Source: Ariolimax columbianus
Taxonomy: Eukaryota > Mollusca > Gastropoda > Stylommatophora > Arionidae
DNA length: 64,000 nucleotides
Reading direction: 5' to 3'
Assembly: GCA_036924085.1 (NCBI GenBank)
Contig: JAVGWX010000011.1
Coordinates: 40,100,970 to 40,164,969 of the forward strand
Positions within the stretch are counted from its first letter, which is position 1, and each line of letters starts with the position of its first letter. A program made the position numbers and the translations under genes. Below the pieces are notes generated by a model. It saw only the letters and a program-made list of their open reading frames with translations, ran no database searches and was not told the origin of the DNA. Positions 24,701-39,700 of the stretch are shown piece by piece.

Positions 24701-27700
24701 TTCTGGTGTTTGCTTGGGTGCTCAACAATCGCATGCTGCTGTGTCTCTAAAACCCATTCGGCGGAGGTGGGTCTTGGGTCTGCCATGTCTCGTTCTGAGT
24801 CTGAAGATCTTTGTCTGCCAATCTCTGCCAAGTTTGTCTATGCTGTCATTTTCTGGCGTGTAGTCTGCATACTGGTCTCTCCATTCCGTCCTCGTGGATC
24901 GTTTCATAAGTGTCTTTCCTTCTTTATGGCTCTGTGGATGACGAGTCTGCGAATATTTGGGGGACGCCGTGGGCAAGTTGTTAAGTGACACGGCTCACAA
25001 TCCGAAGGTGCTGAGTTCGATCCTCATCACAGTATCGGCCGTTACTCCGGGGAAAGTGCAAGAAAAGCATACCCTTACATAAAATGCATGCCGAAGTCGG
25101 ATGCACTTGGCCGACAGGCACAAAATAAAAACCGCAGTGCAACGTACACCGCCTTGGAGAATAGAGAAATAAGACGAACGTAAAAAAATAAAAAATAAAA
25201 TAAAAAACGTTTTCTCGGACCTCATTCCGTGCTGGACATATTTCTCATTAAAAAATTGTGCAATCTCTGGATTTCTGGTTCATCCAAGAGGCAGTCATTG
25301 GTCATCGTGAAAGTGTCGCCCATAGCCATGTCAGTTCTCCCTAATATAAATGGTGTCAGAGGGCCAGCTCTTTCAATGCTGCAAGCGCCAGCATTGTCGT
25401 GAAAATAGATCCCGACTAGGTCCTGAATGCTAGATCCATCCATGTCCGCATTGTACTCATGATACGGTAACCAGTCCTTGTGTATCAAAGATTGATAATC
25501 CGATACAACATCCCATCTTAAAGAGGTCTTAGATCGCCACTTCTGGAGTCACTGCCTCCATTCTCATGTTTTAGATTGATGTCTTGTATGCTCCACTCTG
25601 GTTGGCTAAAACTTTGCCTATCGCTCTAGCAGAGAATTCTCGACTTCTCAGTTATTTCCGTAAGCGACCTTTTTTGTGGTAGGCGTTTGGCCTTGAATCT
25701 ATTGTATTTAAATATCATTATTGTTTGTTGGTGAGTGCAGTGTGGTGGTCGACTTGTGACATGGCCAAACCATTTTAGTTGCTGCCTTTTGATGTAGTCT
25801 AATACTGGTGTTGTTCCCACTAGTCTCCTGATGTCATCGTTTCTTATTCTGTCTGTTCCAAAACATGTTTGTACAATAATTTCATGTCTGCTGTATCGAT
25901 TTGTCGTTTTTCATTTGATGTTAGTGTCCAGTTTTGGCATTGATATCAAAGTGTCTGAATGAAAATCGTGTTATAGAAAGCTAATTTGGTAGTTATTGTC
26001 ACATGCTTGCAATTAAGTATTGGAGTTAATTGTCCAATGATCTGATTTGCCTTATTGCATCTTTGCTGGATTTACTCTGGGGTTCTTCCGTCTGCTGATA
26101 ACGTGCCCCATATGTATGTGAAATCTTTCACTTGTTTGATGTTATTTTCAAAAGAGCTATTGGTTTCTTCTGCTTGTCTAGATATTTTCATGACCTCGGT
26201 TTTCTCAATGTTGATTTTCGTGCTGTATATTACTTATCCATCTGTGCATTATCACTTGTAAAACTATTGCTACAGAAACAACTAACTCAAGAGGGCTTTG
26301 GCGCAGACATCTTGCAATTGATTGATATCAATCGGTGAATAATCTCCTGCTCTAATAAAAAAAAAAGTAAATAAAGAAGTAAAAAGAAGGGATATTTCAA
26401 TCATTCTAATTATTTGTTCCATTTAATACTCCATTGCTTGTTCTCTTTCCTGATTAAGAGTAAAAATGTAAACCGCAATGAAGGTATTTTCACCATTGTT
26501 AAGAATTCTCTTCATTAGTCGCCCCTCTTTCCGCCCCTAAGTTGTTGAGGTCCTTTTTTGGAGTATATATTTGCAAATACGTGCGGAAAAACAACCAATT
26601 TGTTTTTTTAATGTTCTTTCATGATGGAGGACCGACCTACCTCGGGATTTCATGCGGGCCGCCATTTGGTAGACATTTTTGTCCCATTAGATTTTTTTTT
26701 TTCCTAGACAGGGATTAAATCAGCTTTTTTTTTTCGATTTTCACCTGCTCTACGTGCAGAGCGTTTATACAGGACCCCCGAGTTTATCGTTCATCTTCGC
26801 TAGGACCAGACACACGATGTCACTTCCCTTGAGTTCAGGATTCTCTTGAAACACAATATTCTGTGACTACAGACTAATAGACTGGGAGTCTATCATTCCT
26901 TCATGACCTCTGATTAAATGGTTTTACCTGGTTAAAAGTTCTTTTTCTTAAAATGTGTGTTTACATTGAAGACAATTTTAATGCAATACAAAACAGATGT
27001 ATTCTTTTATCTCCAGCTATGCAGGTAAATTCTCCGGTAATATTCTTATTGAATATTTCGGTTGAATCATTTTTTTCTTATGTCACAGAACGAAATTCAC
27101 CCACTAATTATCTTGAGTGATTTTCTTTCATAACACGTGACTGAATACATTCACCCGCTTCACTGAGTTTGTATCTTTTATCTTTGATTGCCGAATAGTG
27201 TCATAGTTAATCATTCACTTTTGCTGATAACTGAACGCTGTCAACTAATTTTGATGGCTAAATGATCTCATAAGGAATGCCGTCTATTTTTAATTTTACA
27301 ATGATCTTTCAAGGAATGCCGTCTATTTCTGATTGGACAATGATCTTTCAAGGAATGCCGTCTATTTCTGATTGGACGGTGATCTTTTACGGAATGCCGT
27401 CTATTTCTGATTGCACAGTGATCTTTCAAGGAACGCCATATATTTCGGATTGCACAGTGATCTTTTAAGGAATGCCGTCTATTTCTGATGGGACAGTGAT
27501 CCTTCAAGGAATGCCATCTATTTCTGATTGGACGGTGATCCTTCAAGGAATGTCATCTATTTCTGATTGGACAGTGATCCAAAGTGAATGCTCGTTTATT
27601 TCTGATTGTGCAATAATCTCATAACGAATGTCACCTATTCGAAATTTTTTAGTAATCACGTAGTGAAACTCATCTATTCCAGACTCGCTGAATGGTACCG

Positions 27701-30700
27701 TAGCGAATGTCGTATACTCCGGAACACTGCATGATACCATACTTAATGCTATCCCGTACTGTCCGACTCCAATGATCAATGTACGTCCCTGATCAAGCTT
27801 ACTAACATCACACCTAAATACGCAGGTTAACATACTGGACTCAAGTAAATATCCACAATAACAATAAGCGCTGATACAAAGACTTATCAAACCGCCAGTA
27901 GTTACTTCCCTCTTTCTTATTTGAAGATCCTGTTTAACATATTGCCGCCTGACTCACATTCTTGAATAACATTCGTGTATACTATCTGGCAATGATGTAT
28001 TTATTTCCGCTATTGTATCCCTCAAAATCAATTGTGAGCAAATGTCCGTCTCCATGGCACCGCCGTAAACATTGGAATTCCCAGTGGTTTGTTTTCTTTC
28101 TGTTATTAGTCCATTCATGCACGTGCTCTCAACATTACTTCTCTCTATCTCTCTCTCTATCTCTCTTCTCTCATACTCCATGTCTCTCTCCCACTCCATG
28201 TCTCTCTCACACATACACGTGTATATAAAACTACTTATTACTTGCTTTTATTCTGTCTATTTATTTTACATATCTCTTCTAATTTTACGCCTTTTTTCTT
28301 AATATTTCTAACTTTTTACGGTCTCAATTGATACTCTGTTTAAACATAGCTACCTTGTATTTGTATCTCTTTTCTGTTTTCTGAATATTAAACAATATTA
28401 ATTCTTGACTACCGCTTTATTTGTGATCTGCCTCTCTCACTTTCTCTATTTCTCTATCTCTATTTATCTTTTCTTCCTCTCTCGTTCTCTGTATCTCTCT
28501 TTCATGCTTATTCTTTTTCTCTATCTGTCTCTTTCTCTTTCTCTTTTCTTCCTCTCTCTTTCTCTGTATCCCTCTTTCGTTATCTTTCTATCTCTTTCTT
28601 TCTCTCTTTCTCTATATTTCTCTCTCTATATCTTTCTTTCTCCATCCCTCTTTCTCTAAATTTCTCTGTATCTTTCGTTCTCTTTTCCTTTTTCTCTTTC
28701 TCTCTCTCTCTTTCTCTGTCTCTTTCTCTCTCTCTCTCTATCTTTCTCCCTATTTCTTCTATTTCTCTGTATCTCTTTCGTTCTTTCGTTGTCTTTCTTT
28801 CGCTTTTTTATATGTCTCTCTGTCTTTATTTCTGTTTCGTTCGTTTTTTCCTGTTATCTTTTTCGCAATTTCTCCTTTCTCCGTCCAGAGTTGACGTGAG
28901 AAGAACGCAAGTTAACTCAACAATATACGCCTGGCCTGGTCTAGGAAGATCTTTCTATAAACATCGTTGTCCAATTCTTCACTGTTGTTTTCGACACACT
29001 TTTGTCACACTACACTGTCTGCATTCTGCGATGAATTTCCACTGGTCGACATCCTTCAGCTGTTAGAAACGGAATCACCACTCGTTGATCAACTCTGGAC
29101 GGATTCCGTATCACACCCGCCATGTTTTAAACGGTCTGCTGAGGAAACTATGAGTCGGAGGATAATGCAATTTTGCAAACCTGACGGTTGGTATATGCTG
29201 TTTACACCTGAAGTGACGTCATCATGCGCATCGTACGTATGTTCACTGGTTGCAGTTTGGTCTGGTTTCAATTGAACACGCCTCGCATTTTAATGCATCG
29301 GGTGACCCCCAAGCCAAAGTCTATTTAAGGTTCGTCACAGTGGAGAAGTTAGACGTGCCCCTGACGCAGCCGACTCCTGCAGCTTCATCTATGGGTTCTG
29401 TTGTTTGTCCCATCGATTTATTGGAGCGACGCTCTCCAAAGCCTTCCCGTACAGGTTTTGCTGTTTGTAGGAAACTGTCTAGACTTAAGTCTCGTTTTCT
29501 GCAATTAGTGTCCGTACATTATGTGTCTTGAATCATTGGTCTGTTTGTGTCTCAACTTCCGCAGCAACGCCCATTCTGCTCCAGCGGAGTTCTATACCAA
29601 GTATGGAGTATAACTGTTCAACAGGGATTGACTTTAGACACCCAGTCACGAACTTTGCAATGCGGCACAACGTTTCATGCACGTAAAGTGAAGAGCGGAC
29701 GAAGAAGAATAAGATAAAGAAAAAAAAAAAGATGCATGTTTGAAGCACAACCTTTTCGCACTGTTCACAATCCGTTAGCAGCTCATGTTTTTAAAGCGAA
29801 TTTCTGAATTGAAACAAGCACCGTCTGTATATTTCAATAGGGTTAGTTCACAACTCGGCTTGTAAATCAAACAGGTTCGTGCCAGGCGCCGCCCACTTTT
29901 GTCGCCAACAAACATGTAAGGGCTCAATGATGCGGCAGTTTGAATATTGGTTTTATCGCGGTCACGGTGACCTTTTCTTTCTAGTACATTTCGTACGCAC
30001 ATTTGTTGTCATTGGTGCGCAAACATTTCATCGGTACGACCTTCACTGAAGTATTATTTAAATTAAGACGCCCCCTTCCATCTTGTAAACAAAATTAAGG
30101 GTAAACACAAATGTTAATATACATTTTTATAAAGACGTTTATTTTACATATACTAATATTAGTTACGCCACCTAAGGGACCCCAGTCCACCTTCATTAGC
30201 ACGCTCGCGATGTGAGGAAGGCTGCTGCAACATTCCATTTAACGTCCTTTTCAGGGCGCACGAAAGAGTAAGCATAATCGTTGTTGGTTTTCAACAACGT
30301 TACCTACTTTCTCTACAGCTCATATACACACACACGAGCTAGCAATGTCGTTCTATAAAACAAATTGGTATATAAACTACCACGGCAAATACATGCTAAG
30401 TTCTTTGGCGCAGGCTACCTGATGATAGACAAGTTTAGTAATGGCAGTATGCTCTTAATAACCTTAAATAGAAGTAGAGAATGTTATACCGACACAGAAA
30501 GCATTGTACCGTTATACCGAACGAGGAAGCGTTATACTGACTCAGGAATCGTTATACTGACTCAGGAATCGTTATACTGACTCAGGAATCGTTATACTGA
30601 CTCAGGAATCGTTATACAGACTCGAGAAGATTTATACCACACAGAAGGCGTTATACCGACATATAAACCGTTACATCTGCAAACAAAGCGTTATACCAAC

Positions 30701-33700
30701 ATAGGAAACGTTTCATCGACACGTCGAGTATCTGTCTGAGAGATGTCATTTCAAACTCAATAATAACCGAATCGCAACTGTTCTGTTTACGCTTCCAGTG
30801 TTTTTTGTCGCTCACAAAGTAATACACGACCATCGACACTTTGAGAAACGCTGGTATAGACTTTACATTTGCCCTTTGCCTAGATTACATCGAAAGTTGA
30901 CGGACACCAATGGCGTATCTTTCCATTCATCTCTCGCGCTTGATGTCTGTATAGCATATTTACATGGGCGTAACTACAACGCGCACCGCTTTGAGGACAC
31001 GCTGTATTTGTAAGTATCTGAATGCCTCATTCAACCGCAGTTATTGTAAACCTGTTGCCCACAGAGACGGTGATTAATATTGATTGATTAATTCACTGAT
31101 TAATTGATCCAAAAGATTGCGAAAAAAATCGTGTTAATTACAATGGATATAGATTAGGGATGAATTTATCGGGGCATATCGAGGAGGGACCAGTTTTCAT
31201 TTGTGTTATTCTGAATCCCTGACTAAAGTCTTTTGGTCATAACGTAAGTTTCGTTTACCTTCCTGTTCAACATCTTTGTTGGAGCTACACTTGTTATTTC
31301 ACATCTTATGAAATAGTTGATTCAGCAGCAATAATCAGAATGCTACACATTTATGAAAACGTGTTTTACAGCTTACTACCTTACTTAGACGCTCCTCTTC
31401 TACCGTGAGGTGTAGATGTTTTCCAGAGAGAACGCCACACTGCTCTATCCACCGTCTTTTTCCTGGCCTCTTTTCAATCCAGCCCTCGATCACTTATTGA
31501 CTTTCGTATGTTGTCTTCCCAACGTACTTTGGGACGTCCTGAGGGTCTTTTTTTTAAATCTCTCATGACCGCTTTGGTATCCGATCTTCTTCCATTCTAC
31601 AGATATGTCCAAACCACTGTAGTTGGGACTGCTCCCCTCGTGTCTACAGGGGTTGAACTTTGAGATCGCAAAGTATCTGGTTACGGATCTTGTCCCTTTT
31701 CGTCACCTGGACCGCCTTTCTTAGATACATTTCTGAAGTTTGTAGCTGCCTTTCTTGGGCTGTAGTCATTGCCCATGACTCACATCCATATGTCAGCACA
31801 TGCACATAGGTCGATCGGTATACATCCATCTTTGTTTTCCTACTTATTACTCTTTTGCCGAGGAATCCTCTGTTTATTGCATGGAAAAGTCCAGCTTATT
31901 ACCAAGCAGTGAAAGCAATCACAGAGACGAGAATAAGCTCTTAACACTCGGGTAAACATACGTAAAAAACAAAAAAAATTAAGAAAAATAACTGATACTC
32001 TGGAATCTCAACAATATCCGCCCAATTAACGAACGTGCCTCGCTGCAAGTCGCATAGCCAACGCTGTTATCAGGGATGAAGTGTTAACGATTCCGTTGAG
32101 CTAAGCTACATCTTGTTTATGAGGACGGCTCCCTTCCAGTATTTCGTTCCCTAACTTTAAATTACAGTTGAGTAAATGGAGTGGGGGGGGGGGGGGGGGG
32201 GGGTCGGTTATGAGAGTGAATTCCGATTCCCTTGCTTTGGAAAACCGGCGCTCGAAATTTAGTTAAGTTCAAGTACCATTTTCACAGTGAAGGTCAGCTG
32301 CAATGAGTTTCTCTACTGTCTCATCTGTCGTTTGCCTTGGTGTTACAATCTATCAGGCTTTCCCCTGTCCATTTTAATGTTATATTCCCACTTAACTTGA
32401 CTTAACAAAGTTTGCATACAACCAGTTTCTTCCACTCAGTTTGATATACAAATAATTAATTATATTTAATCTATTCTTTAATACATTAATTGACCACATG
32501 TCCAGCCCTACGATGTAAGAGTTGCATCGATACATCCACAACGTCTCAATAGAAAGTTTGATGTCGATTTTATTCGTTTCGGATTAGCTCTGTAAAATAT
32601 TAATAATTACTATATTCTTCTACAGCATCGGAATATGTGTGTGAATTTCTATTCCGCCTCACGCGTTTTCTCATTACAATGTCTCCAGGTTGCAGTAAAA
32701 ATCATTGATAAGAAGCGGGCAAAAACGGACAATTACGTCCGCAAGAACCTGCGTCGTGAGGGAAAGCTACTTCAGCTGGTCAGACATCCCAACGTTGTCT
32801 CCCTCCTAGAAGTCATGGAGACGGACAACTCTTACTATCTTGTCACGGAAATTTGCCGGTAAGGACTGCACACAACATTCATGCCAGTTTGCTCTCGTGA
32901 ATGTACGTGCCTTTATGTTGGTCAATGTCTGTGTCATCCCTCTTGTCTACAAAGAAATTGAAATGGAAAATGGTTCATAGTAGAGACTTAACTTAACGTA
33001 TTTATACTGGTTTAGAAGACTGCACAGACTGAATACAACCGATGTGCGTGTTGTCTTTCCCGTAACCGCAAGAGGTCAAATAAGCATCACTCAGAATGTG
33101 ATGGTGTGAATCGGGCATCTTGCTAACCGAGCAGGGCCCAATCTCCCCCGGGCTTTGTCTTTTAGTCAATTATTGTCCCGTTTCGACATTTCACAGCCAA
33201 ACCACAACCAAATAATACTATCAAATATAGCCGATGTACATGCCAGGATAATCGAAGGGAAAGAAACGCAATACATTGAACTAACCAATCCAAATGAAAA
33301 CAGCAACACGTTTCCGTGGACACAAGTGTAAGTTGCTGACCTCACAGTAAAATTCGTGACCGGGTGACATCTAAAATGGGCTAAAACACGAGATCAAAAA
33401 TCAGACTCGCGGCCTGTTAGGGGCCGTCTTTCCTGCTCTTCGTTGCACCTGGACGCCCACTAAAAACGTGCTCAACCTCTTTCATTGCTGAAAGTGCCAA
33501 CGACATAGCACGAACGTCGTTGCTCCCGCAGTGGCTCTGAAATGTTCCCCTGACTTTATTAGGTACCCATTTACAACTGGGTTGACTGGAAGAAGCGGTC
33601 ATGCCATGAAAAAAAACCCACATGTCCAATTTATGAAATAGGTCCCAGTGGGATTTTGATCCTGGAACGTTTGGATTGGGAACCAAGCTCACAATCCCTA

Positions 33701-36700
33701 GGCCACCAAATCTCCATTCTACAAAGAAATACATGCCAAGCTTACTTCTTGTGAATGGCAAACATTCCAGCGGGGAAAAAACAAAGTAGCAACCAATAGA
33801 GTAAGAGATTGGGGAAAGAAAGTGGGGATGGATATGACACACTCTCACAAAGAAGCTGGCCAGTATAACCAGGCATGCGTTGGTTTGGAACCCACAACGA
33901 AAAAGACGAGGTGGGAAGACCAAGAAACACCAGAGAAAGAAAAAATAATTGAGACGGAAGGCAATTTAATCGGGGTCTCGTGAGCGAATGTAGTCTAGTC
34001 GACAGTGAGCTGGGGTACTAGACTGGGATTACAGCGTGCCAGGGTTCGGGATCGCGAGCTGACAACAAGAAACGGGCCGTGGTTCCTGGCTGGTACAACC
34101 TCTCATCTAGTCGACCCAGCTGTAAATGAACGTCTGACGTATGAGTAGGGGAAGGTAAAACTAGCAAGGAAGGGAACTGGTCACCCCACCTCACATAAAC
34201 TGCGGTTTAGTGCGTAAATAGTTATCTTCATCCCCGAACGCAGTTGTTGCCATGGGACGGGCCTTTAACTTTTTTCTTTTTTTTTTACCTACAACACAGA
34301 AATAGAGGCTGCATATCCTGACTTCCCCTACCATACATAAATTGGGTCTGGATATACTGACTTCCCCTATCATACAGAAATAGGGTCTGGATATCTTGAC
34401 TTCCAATACCCTACAGAAATGGAGGCTGGATATCCTGACTTCCCCTAACGTACAGAAATGGAGGCTGGATATCCTGACTTCCAGTAATCTTAAAAAAAAT
34501 GGAGGCTGGATATCCAGACTTCCCCTAATGTACAGAAATGGAGGCTGGATATCCTGACTTCCCTTACCATACAAAAATGGAGGTTGGATATCCTGACTTC
34601 CCCTACTATACAGAATTGGAGGCTGGATATCCTGACTTCGCCTACCATACAGAAATGGAGGCTGGATATCCTGACTTCGCCTACCATACAGAAAAGGAGG
34701 CTGGATATCCTGATTTCCCTAATGTACATAAATGGAGGCTGGACATCTTGACTTCCCCTAATGTACAAAAATGGAGGCTGCATATCCTGACTTCCCCTAA
34801 CGTGCAGAAATGGAGGCTGGATATCCTGACCTCCCCTAATGTACAGAAATGGAGGCTGGATATTCTGACTTTCCCTAACGTACAGAAATTGAGGCTGGAT
34901 ATCCTGGCCACAACTATCCGGCTTCTGTCAGAGAGCGTCTTCAATACATCCCTACGCCACTTGAATTTTATTTGATTTAAGAGCTCTGCAGTCTGTGGAT
35001 TGCTCATTCATCTATTGCGGTGTCATCACTCACTCGGCAGCCATTTGTAGACTTCAGAATATGATTCCTATCTATTTCTTGTTCACCAGGGCTCAGGTGA
35101 AACAAACTGATCAAGATCCCCACCTCAAAGTTCTAGCTCTTGCTCCTGGAAACATGACGTCTCACATCATTCTGGCCAATGACACCAGGATTGACACTGT
35201 AATCCACATAGTGATGAGCTTACCGAAGGGCCTCACATTCCACTACAGCATAATCTTATCGATTTCCAACTGCTAACAGTTTTGTTACGTTTAATAGAAA
35301 TTTCTGAGTTTTTTCGTCAATCTCCAAAATGACTAGACTCTGGCCTTACCTCCGTTAAGACCAGGGGCCGCTTGAAAGAAGTGGGATTCGAAACTCCACC
35401 GTTCCGCTTTCGTTTCTAAACTGACAAACGCCTTTACCACTTATTTTACGACATATTTTTCGAGTATTTTTAATATGCTCGACTTTGTGATTGCTGTCAT
35501 TATTTTGTTTTAAGAAACAGTAATTTTTTTTCAATGTTTTTTCATTATTTTACTAAGCGCATAACTTCTTCTCGTCCCCTTATGAAATATGCCAGCGCGA
35601 ATATTATTACATGCTTTCATATTTTGTTCTTTAGCGGCGGGGATCTAATGGAGTATATAAGTGCAAGAAAGAGGCTGTCAGAAGTAGAGGTCTCAAAGTT
35701 CGTTAGACAAATTGTTTCCGCTGTGGATTACCTTCATCGGATGGGAATCATCCACAGGTGGGTCATTTTTCGCACATCTGCTCTGTCTACTTTGTTTTTG
35801 TCATTAGGTATCGGCTCGGCATTGCACTGTCCCAGTGTATTCAACTCAGCATTACATTGTGGGAGATGATTGCTGCTGATCGCTCTGCATGCCGTAGTAA
35901 AATCTCTGCATATGAAGCAGACAAGAATCAAAGAAGCTGAACGGAGACGAGCGACACGAAAGGCAAGATACCAGTTGCCTTCGTCTGACAGTCAGACACT
36001 GTTATTCTGCCCTTTGTGTGACAGACGCTTTTGGGCTCAGATTGGTTTGATCAGCCACCTCCGAACCCACTCCGGGATTGACAGATGACAATGTGGTCCT
36101 CTTCGGAAACGATGGACAAAGAACTAAAATATTGTGATGTGGGTATCCGCGAGTGGAGTGCACCCAACGCGGCATTGCACTGCGAGATGCGCGCCTCAGG
36201 CCCTTTTGCAAAACTGAAACGCGGTGGAACTGCCGAATACCGGATTCTCTCGAGACCCCATAGGTTGGTGGAGGTGATAGCCCACCAGAGGTCCGGTGCC
36301 AGCTCGGCAATGCACTGCACCAGGCAATATCAACTCAGCATGCCACTGCACTGAGGGCTCCCAACTCAGCATTCCACTGCACTGAGGGCTCCCAACTCAG
36401 CATTCCACTGCACTGAGGGCTCACAACTCAGCATTCCACTGCACTGAGGGCTCACAATTCAGCATTCCACTGCACTGAGGGCTCACAATTCAGCATTCCA
36501 CTGCACTGAGGGCTCACAACTCAGCATTCCACTGCACTGAGGGCTCCCAACTCAGCATTTCACAGAGTTCAGTGTTACCAACTCGACATTGCACTCCGAG
36601 ACACGTGCCCCAGGCCTTATTGAAAAACTGAGACATGGCGGAATTGATGAATACGTGGCTCCTCTAGAGGTCCCAGTATGTTGGTGGACATGGTAAGGTC

Positions 36701-39700
36701 CTTGTATGTTGGTGAACATGGTTAGGTCCCTGTATGTTGGTGGACATGGTTAGGTCCCTGTATGTTGGTGGACATTGTAAGGTCCCTGTATGTTGGTGGA
36801 CATTGTAAGGTCCCTGTATGTTGGTGGACATGGTAAGGTCCCTGTATGTTGGTGGACATGGTAAGCATACGTTTACAGAACCGTAGACCTCTAATATAAC
36901 AGAACTTTACAGCTGTAATTTACAGATTCGTACACCTCTCTCAATTTACAGAATCGTACACCTCTCCCAGGTTTACAGATCCGTGTAGTGCACCTCAAAC
37001 TTTACAGATCCGTACACCTCTCCCAAGTTTACAGATCCGTACACCTCTCCAGGTTTACAAACCCTTCACTGTTTATCCAGTTAATATCCACCACAGTTTT
37101 CCCTGTGCCTTGACAATATTGTATAAATAAAATAAGCTTGTGTATTAGTGTGTATTAGTCACTGAATTATAACAAAATAATAGAATTAATAATTCTGATT
37201 GCCCATTCCCTTCATTCACTTACGTCGCTACAAATGAAGTAAAAAGGCGATTGCCTATGACAATACAGAAGGTAAGAAGCAAGCAGAATTTATGGCACAA
37301 TACAAACAAACAACTAAATCTTAAAGTCCCGAGAACATGAATTTTGTTTCCTGTAACAACAACCTTTTGGTTGTGAGACAGATTATCACGCAGGCATTAA
37401 GAAATAAGATCGGAACTTTCGAGACCCAGTAGTGTAGCATAATTCTGAAAATTCACGGGCAAAGAAAGAAAGAAAATAAAGTCATCTTGCAAGACCTAAT
37501 AGTAGACGATAGCTGGCTGATAAAAGGCGAAAATGGACATTTTTTGGCCACGTTAAACGTCGTAACGGACTACAAAAAACAGTTCCAGAGGGAATGGTTT
37601 CTGGAAGACGAGACAAGGGTCGACCAAGAAGACGTTTGATACATCATCCTAAGCGTCTCAGTCTCTGCAGATCATGCGCGTGGAGACCTGTGAGGAGTAG
37701 CCCCGCCAGGCCGCAAGCCTTGGCGCTGAATATGAAGACCCTGGGCTGCCCAAACTGCAGGATCCACGTCTCTGTCTCACTCGTGTAATCCAAAGGAATG
37801 CAAAGCATTAGAATTTGGCACCAGCTCAACTGCACGAGCTGCCGGAATGAGTTCGCAATTTTGAAACCATCCGCTTTAGGTGAAACTGCGATGAAACCAG
37901 GGAGCTCCGGAAAATAAAATTGACATTATTAACCGACTGTTTGAATTCGAACCCCGTCCGCCTGAACACGAGGCAAACGGCTTGACTACTTCGCCAAAGA
38001 ACCCCCCCCCCCCCCCAACCTGTATTCTTGTCTAACTAATAACGTCTCATATTGGGGTGGGGGGGGGGAAGGGGGGGCGAAGATGCAGAAGGCAATGAGC
38101 TGACAGCAGCCAGCCAGCCAACATCACTGGCAGTGACCCACAACTAACCAAGACTGTATTCCGCTTCCTAGTGGCAGCCCTGGAAACAGACTGCAATCGC
38201 GCAGCCTGGCTAAGAGATAAGAGATCGAAGAGGGTTGACAAAGCATCCCAAAAATGCCCTGCTGAAATGGATGTATCGAGTCGAAATGCACAGATATGGC
38301 CGCACCGTCAAGGCCACCAAAAGTCCTTTTGCAGGACGGACGCCGAAGAATAATCACACTGTATAAACTTCTTCTTCTTTTTCTACTTCGTACGCTGCCA
38401 GACGTCAACTTGTATTTGTTCGACGAAAGCAGCTGTCATCCTGAGGCTGTCGACACTGCCATAGAGCTTGTCTAGTGTTGCCACTGGTGATCGCCACATG
38501 TGCTTTCTCTGGTCCTCGTATGTCGGGCAATTTTGCAGCAGATGTTCAGCGGTCATTTTCCATGTACCACAGGTGCATTCGTCAGTGCCACCAATCTTCA
38601 GTTTATTGAAGTCTGTTGTGGTCTGTGCGGAGTCTGAAGACCACGACCTGCTCCCTTCTGTTCAACTGGTAGTAGGCATCATTTTTTGTGTAGTCAGTAT
38701 GTTCTGTTTCCCATTTGGCCATGTATCTGACCCTAATAAACCTTTTTGACTCTTCGTAGGTCATACTAGAATCTGGTTGTGGTAGTCATGCACCTTCTTT
38801 TGCCACACTGTATAAACGAACTGTGGAATAGTACATTGAAGTCTGGAAGTCTAACACATTTCCCGACCAATAGCCAACGTCGCCTGTGTGACTGCCTTTA
38901 GATTGGTATTTACCTTACGTCAAACCCCACGTAGAGCCCAATATGAAATAACATGTGACCTAATTTGTGTGTGTGCGTCATTATTGAAATATCTGAACGA
39001 GATATGAGAATATACAGAAGTATGACCTCAGAAACTGATATTGCTACTCCATCGTAGGAACTCATGCGAATGGCTTCACGCTTCATTAGCCGTATTTCAG
39101 TAACAGTTCGATCCCATATCAAATGGCGCAACATCATTGAACACGTTAAATTATTGATTGATTGATTGCTTTTCTTGATGTAATCTATCTCATCGATAGT
39201 TTTGACATTTCTGGGCCATTTATCAGGCTGGTTTCGTGTCTTACAATGTCCTCACCATGTTTCATTTTTGTTCCCAACGAAGCATAGAGTGACAACTACT
39301 CGGGTGACCAGCTCTTTTCCTTGCCACCTAATTTACTTGCTTTTTAAATTTTTGTTCGCCTTATTTCCCGATGTAGTGTGTTGTACTGTGTTTTGCGCAT
39401 AATGGCTCAATGAACCGGCGTCAGCACAATTTTTTAAAAAGTGGGTATACTTCTCATAGAGGTATGATCTTCCTGTTTCATGAATCTGAATACAAGCCAG
39501 GTACCCATTTACTACTGTAACTCTGATGCATCTCTTTAAGTGAGAAAAGACAAACTTCAGTGTTGTATTATTCCGATATTGACATAATGTTGTGAGGCCT
39601 GGACGATGAGTAAACGCACAAGAGGTTCATTAGGGGCTGTAGGGAGTGGTTTTATAAAGGCGCATGTAGAAAACTCCATGGACAGACGCACACATCAAAT

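Noticed and set aside
33417..33923. 168-codon frame on the minus strand
   Set aside because: Crosses a tRNA-derived SINE and the antisense of a LINE fragment; no protein motif.
34191..35007. Overlapping frames of 97-145 codons on both strands
   Set aside because: Created by the 39-bp tandem repeat.
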